This document shows, piece by piece, positions 1-4,895 of a DNA stretch of 7,682 bases. Position numbers and translations under genes: made by a program. Where the stretch lies: positions 1-7,682 of the forward strand of contig DCVM01000027.1 in NCBI GenBank assembly GCA_002327985.1, given 5' to 3'. Source of the DNA: Syntrophaceae bacterium UBA2188. GTDB lineage: Bacteria; Desulfobacterota; BSN033; UBA1163. The notes below the pieces were generated by a model. The model was given only the letters and a program-made list of their open reading frames with translations, did no database searches and had not been told where the DNA came from. Each line of letters starts with the position of its first letter. Positions within the stretch are counted from its first letter, which is position 1.

Positions 1-884
1 GCATCGACCCCTGCTTTGATCAGGGCTAATGCCCCTTCCCGGGTGGCCACATTTCCTCCAATGAGTTGGCAATCCGGAAAATTTTCTTTGGTATCCCGGA
101 TGGCCTCTAACACATCCTTGGAATGGCCATGGGCCGTATCAATCACTAAGACATCGACGCCCGCTTTAATCAATGCCTCGGTTCTTGCCTCCCTATCTTT
201 GCCAGGACCGATCGCTGCTCCCACCCGAAGCCGACCCAATGGATCTTTACAGGAATGAGGATATTTCCTCATCTTCTCAATGTCTTTGATGGTGATGAGG
301 CCCTTTAGATTATTTTGCCCATCGACGACCAGTAATTTTTCAATTCTGTTTTTATGAAGGATTTCCTTGGACGCTTCAAGGGTGGTTCCAACCGGAACCG
401 TGATGAGATGATCTTTGGTCATGACCACAGAGATTTTTTCATCCAACCGCTTCTCAAACCTTAAATCCCGATTCGTCAGGATTCCAACCAGTTTTCCATT
501 TTTTGTAATGGGGACACCTGAAATCCGATACTTTTTCATGATTTCTAACGCTTCAAAAATTTTTTGCTCGGGGTCCATGGTGATGGGATTGAGGATCATC
601 CCGCTTTCGGATTTTTTTACTTTATCCACCTCAATGCCCTGGTCAGAGACCGGCATATTCCGATGGATAATTCCAATCCCCCCCTCTTGGGCCATGCAGA
701 TGGCGGTCCGGGATTCCGTCACCGTATCCATCGCCGCACTCACCAATGGAATATTTAATCGGATCGCCCGAGTTAATTGCGTACCAATATCTACCTCTTT
801 AGGCAACAATTCAGAAAAGGTTGGAACGAGCAACACATCGTCAAAGGTCAAGCGTTCCTCAATTTCTATAAAATGGTTCCCCAT
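1..884 (-). CDS. guaB: IMP dehydrogenase, N-terminal 294 residues (3' end outside window)
   Basis: GuaB oxidises IMP to XMP with NAD+, the first committed step of GMP synthesis in the cytosol. I translated it from the reverse complement; the frame is open from ATG 884 to the window edge. It begins MGNHFIEIEERLTFDDVLLV, the typical GuaB start. Two CBS domains (about residues 94-145 and 153-206) are inserted in the TIM barrel, the first opening at ESGMILNPIT. The barrel then resumes with DVLVIDTAHGHS (244-255, NAD/substrate region) and GGNVAT (276-281). The family is about 490 residues, so some 40% is missing. The catalytic-cysteine loop (GxGSICTTR in the family) would follow just beyond base 1, so it cannot be checked here. 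ALIKAGVD occurs twice (237-244, 287-294), as expected for successive beta/alpha units. GAGG at 892-895 lies 7 nt before the ATG. The start lies inside the end of hflX (26-bp overlap), suggesting coupled translation. I see no riboswitch or space for one. Confidence 0.96.
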   Translation of the reverse strand, partial: MGNHFIEIEERLTFDDVLLVPTFSELLPKEVDIGTQLTRAIRLNIPLVSAAMDTVTESRTAICMAQEGGIGIIHRNMPVSDQGIEVDKVKKSESGMILNPITMDPEQKIFEALEIMKKYRISGVPITKNGKLVGILTNRDLRFEKRLDEKISVVMTKDHLITVPVGTTLEASKEILHKNRIEKLLVVDGQNNLKGLITIKDIEKMRKYPHSCKDPLGRLRVGAAIGPGKDREARTEALIKAGVDVLVIDTAHGHSKDVLEAIRDTKENFPDCQLIGGNVATREGALALIKAGVD

Positions 885-2604
885 CGTTTTTCCTCACTTC
901 CCTCATCCAACTTCGACTTGATATATCAGACGAATCCTCATTTGTCAACCTGACTTTATTCTTCCCTTCAGAATCAGGGTGTCTTTCCCATAATTTTTGA
1001 TCCAATGCAAGGAATAACGTTTCAAGACTCTCGGGGTGAAAAGCGGAGATCGAGACGCCTCCATATTTCTGGCAGACGACTTCCCTTTCTTCAGGAGTAA
1101 TCTTATCCTCCTTATTAAAGACCCGGATCTTGGGGAGATGATCCAGGTTGAGCTCAAAAAGAATTTTTTCAACCGACTCAATCTGTTCGGGAAAACGAGG
1201 ATGGCTGATGTCGATCAGATGGATCAATAAATCAGATTCATTTAATTCATCAAAAGTCGGACGAAAGGCACCCATCAGGTCTTTTGGCAAGTCTTTAATG
1301 AACCCAACGGTATCCGTGATGACCCACTGATGATTTCTTGGAAACCTCAATCTCCGGGTTGCAGGATCGAGGGTAGAAAAAAGTTTATCTTCAACTTGGA
1401 ATTGGCTCTTGGTCAGAAGATTAAAAAGGGTCGATTTTCCGGCATTGGTGTAACCGATGATGGAAAGAATGGGGATTCCTGTTTTCGATCTCCTCGACCT
1501 CCTCTGTTCCCTTCTCCGGCTCAGCTTTTCTATCTCTTTTTCCAAGAGATGAATTCGGTCCGACACTCTTCGACGATCGATCTCTAATTTCGTTTCCCCT
1601 GGTCCCCTTCCCCCAATCCCACCCGTCAGCCGGGAAAGAGCCAATGTCTTTCTTGCCAGCCGGGGAAGTAAGTATTTTAACTGGGCCAGTTCAACCTGAA
1701 TCTTCCCATCAAGGGTATGCGCCCGCTGTGCAAAGATATCTAAAATGAGTTGGGTCCGATCAAGCACTCTCAACTCAGTCAGATCAGAAATTGTGGCCAT
1801 CTGGCCGGGTGTCAAATTTTGATCGAAAATGATCAAATCGACTCCCCATTGCATACACTTGACCAACAACTCTTTTAACTTTCCTTCTCCCATCAGGCTT
1901 GTAGGAGAGATGTTCTGGGGTCGTTGAATCATGAAATCAACGACAAAGACCCCGCTCGACTCAGCCAGTTCCTTCAATTCCTCTATGGAGTCTTCCAATC
2001 TTTCACGGTTTTCCTTGCTGACGCTGATGAGAATAGCCTTATCCCTAACCCCCTTCTGGGGAATCGATCCCTGTCCTCGTTGAAATTCATCTTCGAGGGA
2101 TTGAATCCATTTGATAAAATCAAAATTTAAATGGTCCAAAGAGGTGGGGGAACCTATTTCCAAGACTTTTTTCACAGGATTATTGGGAAGAAGGTGTGCG
2201 AAATGGATTCTCCCCAAGGAGTCGTTCCTTCCGGCCAGAAGGGCAATCATCATATCCAGCCTCAACAGGACAAGGTCTGTCAAATCTTCCTCCGTCAAAG
2301 ATTCTCCTTGGAGGTGGGTATGAATCAGTCGAAGACCTCTCAACCGCAGGATCCCTGTTCGATATCGAGAGAGGTCTGGAATCGTAATCCCTTTCTGATT
2401 CCCGACCATCACCATTTCAATGGATCCTCTCCGATCAACAAGAATACCGATTTGTCTTCTAATTTCATTTGAAAGTCCTATCAGCAGGCGAGCGATTTCA
2501 GGCGTAACTATTTTTTGAGGAGAGATTTTTCTTCGATAGATATGTTCAATTCTTCGAAGTTGATTCGGCTTTAAACCGATGATGTGACCGTAGACTCTGT
2601 TAAT
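859..2604 (-). CDS. hflX: GTPase HflX, long form, probable ATT start
   Basis: HflX is a TRAFAC-class GTPase that binds the 50S subunit and splits stalled or heat-damaged ribosomes. With the start at ATT 2604 it has 581 residues (E. coli HflX is about 426); the first in-frame ATG (2415) would give 518. Domains in long numbering: an extra N-terminal domain (1-175); the HflX nucleotide-binding-like domain (about 190-315); a glycine-rich linker TGGIGGRGPGETKLE (327-341); a basic coiled coil (345-373); then the G domain with G1 GYTNAGKS (384-391), G2 around STLDPATR (410-417), G3 DTVG (431-434), G4 NKED (497-500) and G5 near SISA (518-521). All GTPase motifs are intact. The start choice rests on family-like residues upstream of 2415 (VYGHIIGLKPNQLRRIE), an in-frame TAA immediately before the ATT, and a perfect Shine-Dalgarno. 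The C-terminal tail overlaps the guaB start. ATT is a rare start codon, so a base error for ATG is also possible. The family call is near certain; the start is less so. Confidence 0.95.
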   Translation of the reverse strand: MNRVYGHIIGLKPNQLRRIEHIYRRKISPQKIVTPEIARLLIGLSNEIRRQIGILVDRRGSIEMVMVGNQKGITIPDLSRYRTGILRLRGLRLIHTHLQGESLTEEDLTDLVLLRLDMMIALLAGRNDSLGRIHFAHLLPNNPVKKVLEIGSPTSLDHLNFDFIKWIQSLEDEFQRGQGSIPQKGVRDKAILISVSKENRERLEDSIEELKELAESSGVFVVDFMIQRPQNISPTSLMGEGKLKELLVKCMQWGVDLIIFDQNLTPGQMATISDLTELRVLDRTQLILDIFAQRAHTLDGKIQVELAQLKYLLPRLARKTLALSRLTGGIGGRGPGETKLEIDRRRVSDRIHLLEKEIEKLSRRREQRRSRRSKTGIPILSIIGYTNAGKSTLFNLLTKSQFQVEDKLFSTLDPATRRLRFPRNHQWVITDTVGFIKDLPKDLMGAFRPTFDELNESDLLIHLIDISHPRFPEQIESVEKILFELNLDHLPKIRVFNKEDKITPEEREVVCQKYGGVSISAFHPESLETLFLALDQKLWERHPDSEGKNKVRLTNEDSSDISSRSWMREVRKNDGEPFYRN

Positions 2605-2616
2605 TTATTCCTCCTT
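2602..2616 (-). promoter_or_regulatory. Ribosome binding site and ATT start of hflX
   Basis: On the minus strand AAGGAGG occupies 2616-2610, followed by AATAA and then ATT at 2604-2602. The TAA in this spacer is in frame with hflX, so the protein cannot start further upstream. Downstream, ATT is the only codon at a suitable distance. The site would direct initiation at ATT, a start known from infC and rarely seen elsewhere. Confidence 0.7.
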
Positions 2617-2624
2617 TTCAACTG

Positions 2625-2653
2625 ATTTTAATACGGCGAATGAATGAAGTCAA
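2625..2653 (-). promoter_or_regulatory. Predicted sigma-70 promoter for hflX-guaB
   Basis: On the minus strand the -35 is TTGACT (2653-2648), the spacer is exactly 17 nt and the -10 is TAAAAT (2630-2625); each box is one base from consensus. It lies wholly in the 55-bp gap between the rtcA stop and the hflX start. Transcription would begin near 2618, just before the AAGGAGG, leaving a leader of about 14 nt. Its geometry matches the nfeD promoter (20 nt from -10 to start codon in both), which also supports the ATT start at 2604. hflX-guaB can therefore probably be transcribed independently of rtcA. Confidence 0.6.
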
Positions 2654-2659
2654 GTCTTT

Positions 2660-3703
2660 CTATTTATTGAGAAATTCAACTCTTCCACCCTCCCCTTTTT
2701 CACCCCACTTTAAGATGGTCACATTCAGAAAATGTTGAATGACCCATAGATTGGTAAGGAGATGTTCGGTGATCCGTGAAGTGGTAAACGAAGAATTTCC
2801 TTTGGCCAGAGCCAAAAAAGGGATCAGCTGATCTGCTAAGTAAGGATCGATTCCTCCTTCGGACCTAAGAAAGACCTTCAAGGCATCTACAGCTTCATCC
2901 GCCACCTTTTCCGCCGGCTTTCCCCTTGACCCCAAAGACGAAAATCCGGCCAGACTCCTTTCATGTTCGACTAATAGAAACAAAAATGAACCCGGGCCAT
3001 TCGAGGGAACCTCATACTGGATCGAGATATCTGCCTCAGAATGGATTTCTGCCCGAATTCTTTTTAAGGCTTGCTCTTTCTGTCTCTCTGCGACTTGCCG
3101 GGGGAGGTGAGAGATCGCGGAGAGGCCGTGAATCCGTTGGACAGGGCCTCGGTCGAGTAACGAAATCGGTTTCAATTCGGGGGTCGGAACGATGTTTAAT
3201 TCAATTTTCCCTCCTCCTTTAGGGTAGAAACCCCACTTTTCAATCGAAGTATTCGAAGAAACTCCCATTCCCTTGAGCGTGGGAAGAAGAACTCGGGAGA
3301 AATAATGAAAGGGGGGACTCCACGGAACATGGGTGCCTCCCACCAAGGTCAAGCGGGAACTTCCTTGAGCCAGACAGAGGGGAAGAAAAATCGCTTGAAG
3401 CAGAAGGGTGACAGACCCGGCAGTCCTCACCTCAAATCGATAATCCCCCGGGAGAATCTTGTTAGGGAAAAAAGTAATTTTTTGTGATCCGAAGGTTACT
3501 CCTTCTGTCTCAGCCTCGGTCATTTGCGTCAACGCTTCTACCGCTTTTAAATGCTGGGCTTGAAGGCCAGGGTTCTTTCGTTTTGATCGGATATGATGGG
3601 CGGTGAAAGGCTTTCTTAAAATGGCCGAGAGTGCCAGAGCCGTTCTTAAGATCTGTCCTCCCCCTTCCCCGTAAGATCCGTCAATTTCAATTGGTCTGTC
3701 CAT
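2660..3703 (-). CDS. rtcA: RNA 3'-terminal phosphate cyclase
   Basis: RtcA converts RNA 3'-phosphate ends to 2',3'-cyclic phosphates through an adenylylated histidine and RNA-adenylate intermediate, using ATP. The 347-residue length is normal for the family (E. coli about 338-340). It opens with the hallmark IDGSYGEGGGQILRTALALS (7-26), followed by RSKRKNPGLQAQHLKAVEAL (39-58), the VGGTHVPWSP loop (121-130) and FYPKGGGKIEL (159-169). The EHLLTN segment (313-318) places His314 at the position of the E. coli nucleophile His309, so the enzyme looks active. Start ATG 3703 has AGGA at 3714-3711, 7 nt upstream. It is the first gene after the divergent region and is followed 55 bp later by hflX. The usual partners rtcB (ligase) and rtcR (sigma-54 regulator) are not in this window, and I found no sigma-54 promoter upstream. 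The gene looks intact. Confidence 0.96.
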   Translation of the reverse strand: MDRPIEIDGSYGEGGGQILRTALALSAILRKPFTAHHIRSKRKNPGLQAQHLKAVEALTQMTEAETEGVTFGSQKITFFPNKILPGDYRFEVRTAGSVTLLLQAIFLPLCLAQGSSRLTLVGGTHVPWSPPFHYFSRVLLPTLKGMGVSSNTSIEKWGFYPKGGGKIELNIVPTPELKPISLLDRGPVQRIHGLSAISHLPRQVAERQKEQALKRIRAEIHSEADISIQYEVPSNGPGSFLFLLVEHERSLAGFSSLGSRGKPAEKVADEAVDALKVFLRSEGGIDPYLADQLIPFLALAKGNSSFTTSRITEHLLTNLWVIQHFLNVTILKWGEKGEGGRVEFLNK

Positions 3704-3730
3704 CGAACGATCCTTTTTTTAAGTGAACTA

Positions 3731-3750
3731 CCCCGCAGCAAGCTGCGGGG
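3731..3750. repeat. GC-rich palindrome (outer copy 1)
   Basis: CCCCGCAG pairs perfectly with CTGCGGGG around a CAAG loop. There is no T-run on either side, so it is not an ordinary intrinsic terminator. A diverged direct copy lies at 3873-3893, so the two copies flank the inner REP-like pair. It sits 27 bp upstream of the rtcA start codon. Confidence 0.7.
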
Positions 3751-3773
3751 CATCAAATTCTCTAAAAAACTTT

Positions 3774-3861
3774 CCTCCCCCTTGATGGGGGAGGATTAAG
3801 GTGGGGGTGATGATAAGATCATTTCCCCCTCACCCTAACCCTCTCCCCCCAGGGGAGAGGG
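3774..3861. repeat. REP-like inverted pair of hairpins
   Basis: Two stem-loops face each other. The left has an 8-bp perfect stem (3774-3781 with 3787-3794, loop TTGAT) followed by an ATTAAGGTGGGGGTGA tail. The right has a 10-bp perfect stem (3839-3848 with 3852-3861, loop CCA) preceded by a CCCCCTCACCCTAA tail. The right unit is approximately the reverse complement of the left, so the block can also form one large cruciform centred near 3811-3823. The CCCTCACCCTAACCCTCTCC style is a known kind of dispersed bacterial intergenic repeat (REP/BIME-like). Other genomic copies cannot be shown from this window. Confidence 0.7.
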
Positions 3862-3872
3862 AGGCCATTCAT

Positions 3873-3893
3873 CCCCCCAGCAGAGCTGAGGGG
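3873..3893. repeat. GC-rich palindrome (outer copy 2)
   Basis: CCCC (3873-3876) and CAGC (3878-3881) pair with GCTG (3885-3888) and GGGG (3890-3893) around an AGA loop, with one C/A mismatch. It resembles the palindrome at 3731-3750 in the same orientation, including the following (C/T)AT after the GGGG arm. The two therefore read as imperfect direct copies bracketing the inner REP-like pair. Confidence 0.6.
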
Positions 3894-3904
3894 TATTCTG
3901 GCAT

Positions 3905-3925
3905 ATTTTTATAAACTATAAAAAT
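3905..3925. repeat. Perfect AT-rich palindrome overlapping the rtcA -10 region
   Basis: ATTTTTATA and TATAAAAAT form perfect 9-bp arms around AAC. The stem is all A/T, so a stable RNA hairpin or terminator is unlikely. The symmetry covers the predicted -10 box of the minus-strand promoter, which would suit a dimeric repressor operator. AT-rich sequence can give such symmetry by chance, so the operator reading is tentative. Confidence 0.45.
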
Positions 3926-3941
3926 GGAGGTTGGATGTCAA
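3913..3941 (-). promoter_or_regulatory. Predicted sigma-70 promoter for rtcA
   Basis: On the minus strand a perfect -35 TTGACA (3941-3936) is followed by 17 nt and TAGTTT (3918-3913); the alternative TATAGT (3920-3915) has a 15-nt spacer. The -10 is weaker than the -35. Transcription would start near 3906 and give rtcA a leader of about 200 nt passing through the GC palindromes. No better promoter is visible closer to the rtcA start. Confidence 0.45.
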
Positions 3942-4040
3942 TCCATAGGAACAGCCCTATGAATGCCCAAGAGAAATAATTAAGTTGCATTTTATCTATT
4001 TCGTGTTAGTCTTATAGCCATTCCCCAGGGGAGTTTTCCA

Positions 4041-4796
4041 TTGGAAGAACTGATCGTATTGGGCTCAGGGACCGGCATCCCTTCCCTAAGAAGAGCATCG
4101 CCGGGAATCATGATCACCTCGGGTAGCACTCAACTATTAATCGATAGTGGGCCTGGCATATTGAGGAAAATGTTAGAAGTCGGAATCACTTATCAAGATC
4201 CTGACCTTCTTCTCTACACCCATCTCCACCCAGACCACACCGCAGATCTCGTTCCAATCCTCTTTGCCTGCAAATACGGAGATTTTCCACGAGAAAAAGA
4301 TCTTTTATGTGTGGGGGGGCCCGGGTTTAAATTTTTTTTTGAGGAATTGGAAAAACTCTATGCCCCATGGATAAAGCCACCATCATACCCTCTGACTGTC
4401 AAAGAAGTACACAAAGAACCCTTGCTTTACCGAGATATCCAAATCTTTTCAAAACCTGTGGCTCATATCTCCGGGAGCGTCGGGTATCGAATTGAATTCA
4501 AGAACGGAAAATCCATCGCCATTTCTGGGGATATGGATTATTGCCAAAATATGATTGATCTGGGTATTGAAGTGGATCTTCTTGTTCTCGAATGCTCCTT
4601 CCCCGATGAGAGAAAAGTGGAGGGCCATCTTACTCCCTCTCTTGCAGGGAGAATCGCCTTTGAATCGCGTTGTAAAAAACTTCTCCTCACCCATCTCTAT
4701 CCGGTCTGCGACCAATTCGATATCGTTCATCAATGCAGACAGACGTATGAGGGGGAGATCGTTCTTGGAGAGGATCTTTTAAAAATTAGAATTTAG
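4041..4796 (+). CDS. MBL-fold metal-dependent hydrolase (RNase Z-like subfamily)
   Basis: A 251-residue stand-alone metallo-beta-lactamase-fold protein, probably a cytosolic dinuclear zinc hydrolase. It begins with LIVLGSGTGIPSLRRASPG, the RNase Z-like first strand. The metal motif HLHPDH (61-66) gives His61, His63, Asp65 and His66; further ligands fit His142 (AHISGS), Asp164 (SGDMDY) and His218 (THLYP), with His196 (EGHLTP) as a likely catalytic histidine. All metal positions are present. True RNase Z carries a tRNA-gripping flexible arm between the ligands matching His142 and Asp164, about 70 residues apart in B. subtilis RNase Z. Here they are 22 apart, so the arm is absent and tRNA 3' processing is unlikely. 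The substrate is unknown; esters or nucleotides are possible. The start is TTG, with AGGGGAG at 4027-4033 placed 7 nt before it. It ends 99 bp before nfeD, which has its own promoter, so it is probably monocistronic. Confidence 0.9.
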   Translation: MEELIVLGSGTGIPSLRRASPGIMITSGSTQLLIDSGPGILRKMLEVGITYQDPDLLLYTHLHPDHTADLVPILFACKYGDFPREKDLLCVGGPGFKFFFEELEKLYAPWIKPPSYPLTVKEVHKEPLLYRDIQIFSKPVAHISGSVGYRIEFKNGKSIAISGDMDYCQNMIDLGIEVDLLVLECSFPDERKVEGHLTPSLAGRIAFESRCKKLLLTHLYPVCDQFDIVHQCRQTYEGEIVLGEDLLKIRI

Positions 4797-4846
4797 AGTT
4801 TGCCTAATCCGGGTTTCTGAATTTCTTCTGGACTCTTTTGAATTAT

Positions 4847-4875
4847 TTGACAATCACCCATTTTTAGGATATTTT
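4847..4875 (+). promoter_or_regulatory. Predicted sigma-70 promoter for nfeD-slipin
   Basis: A perfect -35 TTGACA (4847-4852), a 17-nt spacer and TATTTT (4870-4875). Transcription would begin near 4882, at the Shine-Dalgarno AAGGGAG (4882-4888), so the leader is only about 14 nt. It lies in the gap after the MBL gene and points to the nfeD start at 4896. Confidence 0.6.
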
Positions 4876-4895
4876 TTACCCAAGGGAGAAATAAA

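Larger units (their letters stand above)
3704..4040. other. Divergent intergenic region between rtcA and the MBL gene
   Basis: These 337 bp contain no credible gene. The half nearer rtcA (3731-3893) is packed with four GC-rich palindromes, listed separately. The half nearer the plus-strand gene is AT-rich and carries a probable minus-strand promoter and an AT palindrome. On the plus strand TTGCAT (3985-3990) followed after 16 nt by TAGTCT (4007-4012) is only a weak promoter candidate for the 4041 gene. If rtcA is transcribed from the promoter at 3913-3941, its leader is about 200 nt and includes all four GC palindromes. Confidence 0.7.

Noticed and set aside
175..244. DNA-level repeat in guaB encoding ALIKAGVD twice
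   Set aside because: It follows from the repeated beta/alpha structure of the TIM barrel, not a recent duplication.
415..921. 168-codon plus-strand ORF opposite guaB
   Set aside because: It is fully antisense to a clear GuaB reading frame, has low-complexity Ser/Ile/Phe-rich translation and no domain.
2131..2472. 113-codon plus-strand ORF opposite hflX
   Set aside because: Antisense shadow of HflX, with no recognisable domain or ribosome binding site.
2926..3222. 98-codon plus-strand ORF opposite rtcA
   Set aside because: Antisense shadow; the Arg/Ser-rich translation arises from the RtcA codons in reverse.
3731..3750. Intrinsic terminator
   Set aside because: The hairpin is strong, but no T-run follows on either strand and no gene ends next to it.
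3731..3893. CRISPR array
   Set aside because: Units are palindromes of two kinds in mixed orientation, with no regular spacers or constant repeat length.
3985..4012. Sigma-54 or sigma-70 promoter for the MBL gene
   Set aside because: TTGCAT lacks the GG element 10-12 nt upstream needed for sigma-54, and as sigma-70 it pairs only with a poor -10 (TAGTCT, 16-nt spacer).
4312..4340. Possible frameshift at long G and T runs in the MBL gene
   Set aside because: The G and T homopolymers look error-prone, but the frame stays open and all metal-binding motifs on both sides are in the same frame.
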